Origin: Streptomyces sp. NBC_00659
Lineage (GTDB): Bacteria > Actinomycetota > Actinomycetes > Streptomycetales > Streptomycetaceae
Assembly: GCF_036226925.1 (NCBI RefSeq)
Contig: NZ_CP109031.1
Coordinates: 6,076,001 to 6,140,000 of the forward strand
Reading direction: 5' to 3'
Length of the DNA stretch: 64,000 nt
The position numbers were made by a program, and so were the translations under genes. Shown one piece after another: positions 1 to 7,636 of this stretch. The stretch's first letter is position 1. Every line of letters starts with the position of its first letter. The notes beneath the pieces are model-generated. The model was given only the letters and a program-made list of their open reading frames with translations, was not told the DNA's origin and did not search any database.

Positions 1-1
1 C

Positions 2-118
2 GGCCCGGTCATGCGGGCCACCGTCGACGTCGACGTCCCGCTGTTCTTCCCGGGCTTCGACGCGGGCTTCCACGTAAAGGGCAGCGCGGGCGCGGCACTG
101 GAGGGGGACGGCGGATGA
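2..118 (+). CDS. TadE-like pilus assembly protein, C-terminal end (cut by window edge)
   Basis: Only the last 38 codons are present; the reading frame enters from the left edge and stops at TGA 116-118. The visible tail (a beta-rich segment with VDVDVPLFFPGFDAGF) looks like the end of a TadE-type minor pseudopilin. The tail of the next protein is similar (VRVPGVIPLFGPYEV). Its stop overlaps the next ATG (ATGA at 115-118), so the two are translationally coupled in a Tad operon that begins upstream of the window. The family is inferred from this tail and from context. Confidence 0.6.
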   Translation, partial: GPVMRATVDVDVPLFFPGFDAGFHVKGSAGAALEGDGG

Positions 119-657
119 GGACGCACCTGCGGACGGCATCCGGCGGAAGGGGACGTGCCGGTACATCACATGTCCGTCGCTTACGTCCGGATCGGCCGAC
201 GCATCACATCGCACCGACGTCTGATCCAGCGGCGACGGACGGATGTACCGGCACGTCCCCGACCCACCACGCACGCGCAGCCGCCGCACCCGCACCCGCA
301 CCCACGCGCCGGCTCCGGGGCGACCGGGGTGTCTCCATCCTGGAGTTCACCGGGTTCCTGCCCATCCTGCTGCTCGTCGGGATGGCGGCCATCCAGCTCG
401 GGCTCATCGGGTACGGCATCAATCAGGCCGGTTCCGGGGCGAGGGCCGCCGCGCGGGCCGCCTCGCAGCAGGGCGGCCCCCCGGCGGGTGAGGCCGCGGG
501 CCGGGCGGCCGTGAGCGGCTGGCTGGACCCGAGCGTCGATCCCGTCTCCGGCCCCGACCTCACCACGGCCACGGTCACGGTCAGGGTCCCCGGCGTCATC
601 CCCCTCTTCGGCCCCTACGAGGTCACCCGCCACGCCACCATGCCCACCGACGACTGA
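115..657 (+). CDS. TadE/TadF-like membrane pseudopilin with unusual N-terminal extension
   Basis: A 180-residue protein. Residues from about 72 onward match the TadE family: a short DRGVSILEF motif, one hydrophobic helix (about 80-100), an Ala/Gly-rich amphipathic helix and a beta-rich tail. TadE proteins are minor pseudopilins of Tad/Flp pili. The start is ATG115, overlapping the upstream stop; no later in-frame ATG or GTG precedes the transmembrane helix. The first 70 residues are rich in Arg, His, Thr and Pro and are not TadE-like. Residues about 12-49 are encoded by a long inverted repeat (149-260), so this part may be an in-frame insertion. The CpaF gene follows after 18 bases. Confidence 0.75.
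   Translation: MRTHLRTASGGRGRAGTSHVRRLRPDRPTHHIAPTSDPAATDGCTGTSPTHHARAAAAPAPAPTRRLRGDRGVSILEFTGFLPILLLVGMAAIQLGLIGYGINQAGSGARAAARAASQQGGPPAGEAAGRAAVSGWLDPSVDPVSGPDLTTATVTVRVPGVIPLFGPYEVTRHATMPTDD
149..260. repeat. Long inverted repeat (19-bp perfect outer stem, 9-bp inner stem)
   Basis: Bases 149-167 are the exact reverse complement of 242-260 (19 of 19). After a small asymmetric loop, 172-180 is the exact complement of 232-240 (9 of 9), and 189-193 pairs with 223-227. The resulting 112-base hairpin lies inside the N-terminal coding part of the TadE-like gene and stays in frame. No target-site duplication is visible. It may be a miniature palindromic element or an RNA structure controlling the operon. 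Confidence 0.85.
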
Positions 658-675
658 CCGGGAGGAGCCGACACC

Positions 676-2019
676 ATGAGCCTGCGTTCCCGTATCGCCG
701 CCCCCGACGAGGGGGGTCCCGCCCGTGAGGACGGACACCTCGTCGCCGTCTACCGGGCCAAACTCCTCGAGGAGATCGACCTCGCCGAGATGTCCAGCCT
801 GGCGGCGGCCGAACGCCGGGCCCGGCTCGAACGCGTCCTCGGCCACATCATCAGCCGCGAGGGCCCGGTCCTCTCCACCGCCGAACGCTCCCAGCTGATC
901 CGCCGGGTCGTCGACGAGGCACTCGGACTCGGCGTCCTCGAACCGCTCCTCGCCGACGCGTCCATCACCGAGATCATGGTCAACGGCCCGGACTCGATCT
1001 TCGTCGAGCGGGCCGGCCGCGTCGAGCAGCTGCCGTTGCGCTTCGCCTCCAACGAGCAGCTCATGCAGACCATCGAACGCATCGTCTCGACGGTCAACCG
1101 CCGCGTCGACGAGTCCAACCCGATGGTCGACGCCCGCCTGCCCACCGGCGAGCGCGTCAACGTCATCATCCCGCCGCTCGCCCTGACCGGCCCCACCCTC
1201 ACCATCCGCCGCTTCCCCCGCGCGTACACGCTCCCCGAGCTCATCGGCCTCGGCTCCCTCGACGAACAGACGCTCATGCTGCTCGCCGCCTTCGTCCGGG
1301 CCCGCTTCAACGTCATCGTCAGCGGCGGCACCGGCAGCGGCAAGACGACCCTGCTCAACGCGCTCTCCGGCCTGATCCCCTCCCACGAGCGCATCATCAC
1401 CATCGAGGACTCCGCCGAACTCCAGCTCCAGCAGGAGCACGTCATCCGCCTCGAATCACGCCCCCCGAACGTGGAGGGCAAGGGCCAGATCACCATCCGC
1501 GACCTGGTCCGCAACTCGCTGCGCATGCGCCCCGACCGCATCATCGTCGGCGAGGTCCGCGGCGGCGAGACCCTCGACATGCTCCAGGCCATGTCGACCG
1601 GCCACGACGGCTCCCTCGCCACCGTCCACGCGAACTCCGCCGAGGACGCCCTCATGCGCCTGCAGACCCTCGGTTCGATGTCCGAGGTCCAGATCCCCTT
1701 CGAGGCGCTCAAGGACCAGATCAACTCCGCCGTCGACGTCGTCGTCCAGCTCTCCCGGCACGCCGACGGCTCCCGCAAGGTCACGGAGGTCGCGCTGCTC
1801 GTCTCGCACGGCCGCGAACAGTTCCGCGTCACCCCGGTCACCCGCTTCGTGCCCCTCCCGGTCGGCCCCGACCGCGTCGTGCGGGGCCACTTCGAGCACC
1901 TGCCGCTCCCGCGGCCGGTCGCGGAGAAGCTGTACGTCGCCAACGAGCCGCCGCCGCCGGCCTTCGGCGTCGCCGAGGCCATCGACGTACTCAACAACAC
2001 GAGGCAGGCCATCGGTTGA
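676..2019 (+). CDS. tadA: Tad pilus secretion ATPase, CpaF/TadA family
   Basis: This is the hexameric VirB11/PulE-type ATPase that powers assembly of Tad/Flp pili at the cytoplasmic face of the membrane. The 447 residues hold an N-terminal domain (about 20-130), a Walker A motif GGTGSGKTT with Lys223, and the region DRIIVGEVRGGE (about 287-296) with the acidic Walker B residue near Glu293. These are followed by HANSAEDALMRL, typical of the family. Length is normal. The gene sits between the TadE-like genes and tadB. Its TGA stop overlaps a TTG that opens a short repeat-coded frame leading to tadB. Confidence 0.95.
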   Translation: MSLRSRIAAPDEGGPAREDGHLVAVYRAKLLEEIDLAEMSSLAAAERRARLERVLGHIISREGPVLSTAERSQLIRRVVDEALGLGVLEPLLADASITEIMVNGPDSIFVERAGRVEQLPLRFASNEQLMQTIERIVSTVNRRVDESNPMVDARLPTGERVNVIIPPLALTGPTLTIRRFPRAYTLPELIGLGSLDEQTLMLLAAFVRARFNVIVSGGTGSGKTTLLNALSGLIPSHERIITIEDSAELQLQQEHVIRLESRPPNVEGKGQITIRDLVRNSLRMRPDRIIVGEVRGGETLDMLQAMSTGHDGSLATVHANSAEDALMRLQTLGSMSEVQIPFEALKDQINSAVDVVVQLSRHADGSRKVTEVALLVSHGREQFRVTPVTRFVPLPVGPDRVVRGHFEHLPLPRPVAEKLYVANEPPPPAFGVAEAIDVLNNTRQAIG

Positions 2020-2126
2020 CGCCCCTCACCACGGAGTCCCTCACCACGGAGACCCCCACCACGGAGTCCCCGGCCTCCGAGCCCCTCACCTCCGAGCCCC
2101 TCACCTCCGAAGGGAGGCAGCAGTGA
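2016..2126 (+). CDS. Possible 36-codon bridging ORF between tadA and tadB
   Basis: A TTG at 2016-2018 overlaps the tadA stop (TTGA), and the frame ends in a TGA at 2124-2126 that overlaps the GTG start of tadB (GTGA). The encoded peptide is almost entirely Thr/Glu/Ser/Pro repeats made by six 15-bp units. There is no good ribosome binding site before the TTG, apart from a GAGGCAGG about 10 bases upstream. The overlap at both ends suggests a translational bridge, but this could be chance. No function is recognised. Confidence 0.22.
   Translation: MTPLTTESLTTETPTTESPASEPLTSEPLTSEGRQQ
2023..2112 (+). repeat. Six 15-bp tandem repeats between tadA and tadB
   Basis: Six consecutive 15-base units start at 2023, 2038, 2053, 2068, 2083 and 2098. 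They follow the pattern CCCTCACCACGGAGT in the first three and CCCTCACCTCCGAGC in the last two. The period is exactly five codons. The array fills the gap between tadA and the tadB ribosome binding site (GGGAGG at 2112-2117). Confidence 0.85.
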
Positions 2127-3064
2127 ACGACCCCGCACTCCTCGCCCTCGGCGGGACGCTCCTCGGCGGCACGCTCGCCGTCGCGGGCGTGCACACCTAC
2201 GCCTCCGGCCGCGCCCAGCGCCGCGACCTCCTCGACCGGCTCTCCGGCGGCGGCACTCCGCACACGGCGGGCGGCAGGGCACGCCACTTCGCCGGCGTCG
2301 ACCGACGGCTGCGCCGCACCCGCCTCGGCCGCACCATCCACCTGCGCCTGACGGCCACCGGACTCGATCTCACGGCGGGGGAGTTCTTCACCTACGTCAC
2401 CGCCGTGGTCGTCGCCCTGTGGCTGATCGCCGCCGCGACCCTGGCCCCCTTCTTCGGCCCGATCGCCGCCCTGCTCGGCGTGTGGAGCGCGGGCATCTTC
2501 CTCAACTGGCAGCGCCAGAAGCGCATCGAGGCGTTCATCAACCAACTCCCCGACGTGGCACGCCTGCTGGCGAACGCGACGGCGGCCGGCCTCGCCCTGC
2601 GCACGGCGCTCGCCATGGCCGCGGAGGAACTGGAAGCCCCGGCGGGCGAGGAACTCGCTCACGTGGCCGACCAGTTGATGCTGGGCCGCACGATCGACGA
2701 CGCCCTCGGCGAACTCTCGCAGCGACTGCCCTCCCGTGAGCTGATCGTCCTCGTCACCACCCTCGTCCTGGCCAACAAGGCGGGCGGCTCCGTCGTCAGC
2801 TCCCTGCGCAACCTCACCCAGACCCTGGAGGACCGCAAGGAGACCCGCCGCGAGGTCCGCACGATGCTCTCCGAGGTCAACGCGACCGCCTTCACGGTCC
2901 CCTTCCTCGGCATCGGTTCCCTGGTGCTGATCAACTCCTCGAACGAGGGAGCCCTCGCCCGCGTCACCGGCTCCCCGCTCGGCCAGGGCCTCGTCCTGCT
3001 CGCCCTCGGCCTCTACACCGTGGGCTTTTTCGTCATCCGCCGGCTCGGCAAGATCGAAGTGTGA
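2123..3064 (+). CDS. tadB: Tad pilus inner-membrane platform protein TadB (T2SS F family)
   Basis: A 313-residue integral membrane protein with a type II secretion F domain, which with TadC forms the inner-membrane platform of the pilus machine. Hydrophobic segments lie near the N-terminus, in a pair at about 93-130, and in a pair near the C-terminus. The cytoplasmic helical domain between them contains LPDVARLLANATAAGLALR and the conserved TLVLANKAGG region. The start is GTG2123 behind GGGAGGCAG. The tadC gene follows after 13 bases. Confidence 0.92.
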   Translation: MNDPALLALGGTLLGGTLAVAGVHTYASGRAQRRDLLDRLSGGGTPHTAGGRARHFAGVDRRLRRTRLGRTIHLRLTATGLDLTAGEFFTYVTAVVVALWLIAAATLAPFFGPIAALLGVWSAGIFLNWQRQKRIEAFINQLPDVARLLANATAAGLALRTALAMAAEELEAPAGEELAHVADQLMLGRTIDDALGELSQRLPSRELIVLVTTLVLANKAGGSVVSSLRNLTQTLEDRKETRREVRTMLSEVNATAFTVPFLGIGSLVLINSSNEGALARVTGSPLGQGLVLLALGLYTVGFFVIRRLGKIEV

Positions 3065-3077
3065 GGGAGGGATCACG

Positions 3078-3968
3078 TTGCTGCCGCTGCTGCTCGCCGT
3101 CCTGATGGGCACGGCCGTCGCGGGCGTCCTCCTGGGCGTCCGGATGATCCGCTCCGAGGTCAAACTCCCCAGCGACCTCCAGCTCGCCCTGGAGGTCGGC
3201 GGAACCCGGGTCTCGGCCGCGGACTCGGCCGTCGACCGCCTCGGCATGCGCTTCGCGCCGACGGTCCTGCGACTGATGGGCCCCCGGCGCGTGGACGCCA
3301 AACGCCGGCGCATCGACATGGCGGGCAACCCCGGCGGCCTGACCCTGAACCGCTACGCGGCCCGCCGCGCGGTGTACGGGGTCTTCGGCGTCGTCCTCGG
3401 CCTGGTCTTCCTCTCCAACGGCCAGCTCCTCTTCGCCGTGCTCACGCTGGCCTTCGGGCTGGTCGCCGCGGACGCCCTCATCTGGCAGGCCGTCCGGGAG
3501 CGCAAGGAGGTCATCGACCGCACCCTGCCCGACTTCCTCGACGTCCTCGCGGTCGTCGTCTCCGCGGGCCTCGGCTTCCGCCAGGCCCTGGACCGCGTCG
3601 CGGAGAAGTACGAGGGCCCCTGGGCGGACGAACTGCGCATCACCCTGCGCCAGATGGACATGGGCGTCAGCCGCCGCCAGGCCTTCGACGAACTCCGCAG
3701 GCGCAACTCCTCCGAGCAGGTGGCCCAGTTCGTCTCGGCGCTCCAGCAGGGCGAGGAACTCGGCTCCCCGATCGCCGAGACCCTCATCCAGCTCGCCACC
3801 GACATGCGCCGCACGGACGCCCAGAACGCCCGCCGCCGCGCCGCCAAGACCATCCCCAAGGCCACCATGGTCACCCTGGTGTTCATGCTCCCGGCGACGA
3901 TGATCCTCATCGCGACGGGCATGTTCCTGGGCTCGGGCACCGACTTCGGCTCGATCCTGGGGCGCTGA
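3078..3968 (+). CDS. tadC: Tad pilus inner-membrane platform protein TadC (T2SS F family)
   Basis: A 296-residue partner of TadB with the same type II secretion F domain. It has an N-terminal membrane helix, a central hydrophobic pair (about 95-135), the motif LPDFLDVLAVVVSAGLGFRQAL, and a final helix ending near FLGSGTDFGSILGR. The start is a TTG at 3078 after GGAGGGA. Its stop and the next gene's ATG share one base (TGATG at 3966-3970), so expression of the sensor kinase is coupled to the pilus genes. Confidence 0.92.
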   Translation: MLPLLLAVLMGTAVAGVLLGVRMIRSEVKLPSDLQLALEVGGTRVSAADSAVDRLGMRFAPTVLRLMGPRRVDAKRRRIDMAGNPGGLTLNRYAARRAVYGVFGVVLGLVFLSNGQLLFAVLTLAFGLVAADALIWQAVRERKEVIDRTLPDFLDVLAVVVSAGLGFRQALDRVAEKYEGPWADELRITLRQMDMGVSRRQAFDELRRRNSSEQVAQFVSALQQGEELGSPIAETLIQLATDMRRTDAQNARRRAAKTIPKATMVTLVFMLPATMILIATGMFLGSGTDFGSILGR

Positions 3969-5380
3969 TGAAGAGTCTTCCCAGCGACCGGTGTCACACC
4001 CTCCGCGCACACCTGCTCCGGCCCCTTCGGCTCGCGCGGAGCCGAGCGCGCCGGTCCCTTCGGCTCGCGCGGACCCGCGAACAACGGGGCACCGGCTACC
4101 TCGCGGACGACGTCCCCGCACCCGGCGGCATCCGCCTCCAGCTCAACGCCCTCCAGGCCCTGTGCCGTCAGGCCTTCGCCGTCCGCCTCGCGGCCATCGC
4201 GGTCGGCGCGCCCTTCGCGATGACGAACGCCACGGGCGGCCTCCTGCGTTACGCGGTCCTCGCCGCCGCCGTCCTCGGCGTCATGGGCTCCTACGCGATG
4301 CTCCGCGACTGGGACCGCTTCGGCCCCCGTCTCCTCGCCCACCCGACCCTGATGGGCCTTGACCTCACCTTCGGCGCGGTCCTGCTCCTCACCGCGTCCC
4401 CGGCCTCCCCCCTCGCCTACGCCACGGTCTGCACCCCGCTGCTGTCGGGCCTGCTGTACGGCTGGCGCGGCGCGGGCGTCTTCACCGGGTTCCAGCTCAT
4501 CGTGCTGCTCACGGTCTTCAGAGCCTGGGAGCACCGGCCCGGAGCGGGCTCCAGCACCCTGCTCATCGCGGGCTTCTGCGTCGGTGCCGGCATCATCGGA
4601 GTCACCCTGCGCAATCTGCTGTTCCGCTTCGGAACGGCAGGCCAGGCCCTGGCCGAGGCGACCAGCCGGCTCGCCGTCGCGGAGGCCGTGGAGTCCGAAC
4701 GGGCCCGCCTGGCACGCGAGATGCACGATTCCGTGGCCAAGACGCTGTACGGCCTCGCGCTGGCCGCGGAGGCGCTGGCCGCCTCCGCGGAGGACGCGGA
4801 CCCGCAGAGGCTCAAACGCCAGGCGACCGTCGTGGCGGACGCCGCGCGCCTCGCCGCCGCCGAGTCCCGCACCCTCCTGTCGGACCTGCGGCGGCACACC
4901 GACCTGACCGACCCGGACGTCGACCTCCTCCCCGAACTCCGCCGCATGGCAGCCGACTTCGAGGCCAGCACCGGTCTCGCCCCGGCCGTACGGCACCGGG
5001 GCGCGTCCGCGGTCCTGCCCAGCACCGCCGCCCACCACGTCCTCGCGATCGTGTCCGAGGCGCTGGAGAACGCCCACCGCCACTCGGGCGCGAACGCGGT
5101 GACGGTCGAACTCGACGTGTCGGAACACGAGTTCGCGCTGCTCGTCCGGGACGACGGAGTGGGCCTCCCGGCACCGGCGACCCCCGCCGCGCTCGCCGCC
5201 TGGACGAGATCCGGCCATTTCGGCCTGCTCGGCATGACGGAACGAGCCGCGTGCGTCGGCGGCCACATCCGGCTGGACCGGCCCCTCGGCGGGGGCACCG
5301 AGGCGCGGCTGACCCTCCCGCTCTCGACGGCCGCCCTTCCCGCTCCCCCCACTTCCCAAGAGGAGGCCGCACATGCCTGA
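3968..5380 (+). CDS. Membrane sensor histidine kinase (NarL/DesK-type) inside the Tad cluster
   Basis: A 470-residue kinase with several predicted membrane helices (about 65-230) and little extracytoplasmic domain, so it probably senses something in or at the membrane. The HisKA_3 motif RLAREMHDSVAKTLYG carries the phospho-acceptor His253. The ATPase domain has the N box (SEALENAHRHSG), G1 (DDGVGL) and G2 (GHFGLLGM). Its end overlaps the response regulator start by 8 bases, giving a two-component pair. Its coupling to tadC implies control of, or by, the pilus. The signal cannot be read from the sequence. Confidence 0.9.
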   Translation: MKSLPSDRCHTLRAHLLRPLRLARSRARRSLRLARTREQRGTGYLADDVPAPGGIRLQLNALQALCRQAFAVRLAAIAVGAPFAMTNATGGLLRYAVLAAAVLGVMGSYAMLRDWDRFGPRLLAHPTLMGLDLTFGAVLLLTASPASPLAYATVCTPLLSGLLYGWRGAGVFTGFQLIVLLTVFRAWEHRPGAGSSTLLIAGFCVGAGIIGVTLRNLLFRFGTAGQALAEATSRLAVAEAVESERARLAREMHDSVAKTLYGLALAAEALAASAEDADPQRLKRQATVVADAARLAAAESRTLLSDLRRHTDLTDPDVDLLPELRRMAADFEASTGLAPAVRHRGASAVLPSTAAHHVLAIVSEALENAHRHSGANAVTVELDVSEHEFALLVRDDGVGLPAPATPAALAAWTRSGHFGLLGMTERAACVGGHIRLDRPLGGGTEARLTLPLSTAALPAPPTSQEEAAHA

Positions 5381-6104
5381 CCAGGCATTTTCCGGTCCGT
5401 CCCTGCGTGTCCTCGTGGCCGACGACAACCCGGTCGTACGGGCCGGTCTGACCGCGCTGCTGGACGCGCACCCCGACATCGCGGTCGTCGCGACGGCACG
5501 GGACGGTGCGGAGGCACTGGACCGCGCCGTTCTTCTCGTCCCGGACGTGGTCCTTCTCGACGTGCGGATGCCCGGCACGGACGGCCTCACCGCACTGCCC
5601 GAACTGTGCGTGATCGCCCCGGTGATGATGCTGACGTACAGCCGCGAACCCGAGGTCGTGGCGGAAGCCCTGCGCAAAGGCGCGTCCGGCTATCTCGTCC
5701 ATGGCGAGTTCACGGCGGCCGAACTGATCGCCGCCGTACGGGAGGTACGCCACGGACGCCCGGCTGTCCCGGATTCACTCGGAGTTTCGTACCAACTGCA
5801 CCCATTCTCTTCGCATCTGCAATCTGCTGTGGCACAGTCGTCGGAGGCTCGGCCCTTGCCGGCGGCGGGACTTCACCGCCATGCCGTCCATCAGTCCGAG
5901 TTCGGCCTGAGTTCAAGGGAGGTGGAGGTGATGGACCTCATCGCGGCCGGCATGAACAACCGCCAGATCGCCGCCACCTGCTTCATCGCGGAGAAGACCG
6001 TCAAGAACCACATCAATCGCATCTTCGCGAAGCTGCACAGTTCCTCGCGGAGCGAAGCGATCGCCCATTGGCTGGGTACGACACACGAGGGGTGGAGCCG
6101 ATGA
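5373..6104 (+). CDS. Response regulator, NarL/LuxR family, partner of the upstream kinase
   Basis: A 243-residue regulator. The receiver domain (about 10-130) shows the acidic pair in VADDN, the phospho-acceptor Asp63 in VVLLDVRMPG and the conserved Lys in LRKGASGY. A LuxR-type helix-turn-helix occupies about 178-236 (LSSREVEVMDLIAAG, then IAEKTVKNHINRIFAKL). The roughly 45-residue linker between them is odd: it is rich in Ser, His and Gln and is coded by visibly less GC-rich DNA (about 5770-5860) than its surroundings. Likely targets are the downstream flp and tad genes. Confidence 0.92.
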   Translation: MPDQAFSGPSLRVLVADDNPVVRAGLTALLDAHPDIAVVATARDGAEALDRAVLLVPDVVLLDVRMPGTDGLTALPELCVIAPVMMLTYSREPEVVAEALRKGASGYLVHGEFTAAELIAAVREVRHGRPAVPDSLGVSYQLHPFSSHLQSAVAQSSEARPLPAAGLHRHAVHQSEFGLSSREVEVMDLIAAGMNNRQIAATCFIAEKTVKNHINRIFAKLHSSSRSEAIAHWLGTTHEGWSR

Positions 6105-6218
6105 TTCCGCCCCGCGCTCCCCACCAGCGAAGTTGGGCCCCTGGGCCCACTCGCGGTAGGCGACTTCTCACGTACGGTGCTCGGGTCGTTAGTGGCGTCG
6201 GCAGGGAGGGCAGTCCTG

Positions 6219-6419
6219 ATGAACAGGTTCACCACATGGACCCGAACGGTGATCTCCCGGACGCGGGGCGCCCACCGGGACGCGGGCGCGGGGTTCGTGG
6301 AGTACGCGGGGTTGATGATCATCATCGCGGGGATCTTCACGTTGATCGACAGCCTGGGACTGGACGGGCTGATCTCGCAGGCGATCTTGAACGCCGTGAA
6401 CGACGTTATCGGCGGCTGA
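6219..6419 (+). CDS. flp: Flp-type major prepilin
   Basis: A 66-residue pilin-sized protein with a basic N-terminus and the class III prepilin signature GAGFVEYAG. Cleavage after Gly of DAG would leave Glu at +5 and Tyr at +6, the Flp hallmark. A single hydrophobic helix follows (LMIIIAGIFTLIDSLG). The start is ATG6219 because GGGAGGG lies at 6204-6210. This is the structural pilin polymerised by the Tad machine. A TadZ localisation ATPase and a prepilin peptidase are not in the window. Confidence 0.88.
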   Translation: MNRFTTWTRTVISRTRGAHRDAGAGFVEYAGLMIIIAGIFTLIDSLGLDGLISQAILNAVNDVIGG

Positions 6420-7024
6420 CCCTCGTCGGAACGGGGAGCGACCGAGGTCAGACCCTCCCCATCTACATCTGGTTGACGGGGATTCTGCTCTTCGCCGCGT
6501 TCGCCTTCTTCGCCTTCGCTCAAGCAGCGTCCGCCCGCAATGGAGCTCAATCCGCGGCGGACGCTGCTGCGTTGGCGGCGGCGCAGGACACCCGGGACGA
6601 GCTGATGGACCGTCTGGCGGGGGCTGTCGGCGAGGACGACGACTGGCTGGACTGGTTGGACGGTCGCTTGGAGGCCGACGGGGCAGGGGCAGAGGGCGCG
6701 GCCCAGCAGTTGGCCGCCCAGAACGATGCCAGCCTGTTGGGTGTTGAGTTCGCCAGGAGGAACGGCTTCCCCGGGTACCGGGCCGACATCCGGACCAATT
6801 ACACCGTCGGCCACTCCATCATCCCGGGCACCGAGGGCCGGCACGCGAACGCCCATGCCATAGCGGTGATTCAGCCGCGTTGCGATTTCGATCCGGCTGC
6901 GGATCCGCAGAAGCCCCTCGAACTCGACTGTGACGGCGAGATCGTGAACATCGACCCCGGAGACTTCAACCCGGACGACCTACCGGACGCGTCGGTGCTG
7001 TTCTCCGTGCACCTGGCCGAGTGA
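6416..7024 (+). CDS. TadG-like pilus assembly protein with no standard start codon
   Basis: The frame encodes a TadE/TadG-like protein beginning DRGQTLPIYIWL, followed by a membrane helix and an Ala-rich segment (NGAQSAADAAALAAAQDTRDEL) typical of Streptomyces TadG-like proteins. There is no ATG, GTG or TTG between the flp stop and the conserved DRGQ motif. The first TTG, near 6471, would remove that motif. A CTG at 6416-6418 overlaps the flp stop (CTGA), giving about 202 residues, and is taken here as the start. A frameshift from flp is the alternative. Confidence 0.7.
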   Translation: MTLVGTGSDRGQTLPIYIWLTGILLFAAFAFFAFAQAASARNGAQSAADAAALAAAQDTRDELMDRLAGAVGEDDDWLDWLDGRLEADGAGAEGAAQQLAAQNDASLLGVEFARRNGFPGYRADIRTNYTVGHSIIPGTEGRHANAHAIAVIQPRCDFDPAADPQKPLELDCDGEIVNIDPGDFNPDDLPDASVLFSVHLAE

Positions 7025-7039
7025 GAGGAAGCCGTACCG

Positions 7040-7633
7040 ATGGATCTCCGGCACACCATGAAGGGCCGCAGGGCCATGGCCGTGGTGGCGGTCAGTACCG
7101 GATTGCTCCTCGCGGTGTCCGGATGCGGCGGGGGAGACGGCGGCGACAAGCCGAAGGCCGGCTCGTCCTCCTCCGAGTCGGACAAGGGGGGCGGCGACGA
7201 TGCGAATCAGGCGTCGCCGACAACGAGCCAGGACCAGGTACTGGCCGAGGTCAAGGGCGAGAACGGAATCACGCTTACGGTCACTTCGGCCAAGCGTGAC
7301 CAGGGAGGCTTCGTGACCGTCGAAGGGACGGTCACGAACAACACCGACAACGCCTGGGTCGCGGCGGACTGGCGTGGTGACGAGCGGGAGTTGTCGAAGA
7401 ACGGGGCATCCATCGCCGGCGCCAGCCTGATCGACCAGAAGGGCAAGAAGAAGTACCTCATCCTCCGGGACACCTCGGGCCGCTGCCTGTGCACCCAGTT
7501 CACCGGCGGCGTCAGCCAGGGTGCCACCACCCAATGGTTCGCCCAGTTCCCCGCACCCCCCGCCGGAACCTCCGCCGTCGACTTCCAGGTCGGCTCCATG
7601 CCACCCGCCTCCATCGAGATCTCCGAGGGCTGA
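7040..7633 (+). CDS. Secreted lipoprotein of the Tad cluster (DUF4352-like)
   Basis: A 197-residue protein with a lipoprotein signal peptide ending in the lipobox LAVSGC (Cys about 33). A Gly/Ser/Asp-rich tether follows, then a beta-rich domain containing GTVTNNTDNAWVA, like DUF4352/telomeric-repeat-type extracellular folds. It is probably anchored to the outer face of the membrane. It lies 15 bases after the TadG-like gene and 3 bases before the OmpA-domain gene, so all three are likely co-transcribed. Its specific role is unknown. Confidence 0.75.
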   Translation: MDLRHTMKGRRAMAVVAVSTGLLLAVSGCGGGDGGDKPKAGSSSSESDKGGGDDANQASPTTSQDQVLAEVKGENGITLTVTSAKRDQGGFVTVEGTVTNNTDNAWVAADWRGDERELSKNGASIAGASLIDQKGKKKYLILRDTSGRCLCTQFTGGVSQGATTQWFAQFPAPPAGTSAVDFQVGSMPPASIEISEG

Positions 7634-7636
7634 CCC

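Noticed and set aside
181..1440. Long minus-strand frame antisense to the TadE-like and CpaF genes
   Set aside because: It is a typical high-GC shadow frame, dominated by Gly/Asp/Glu codons mirroring the real gene.
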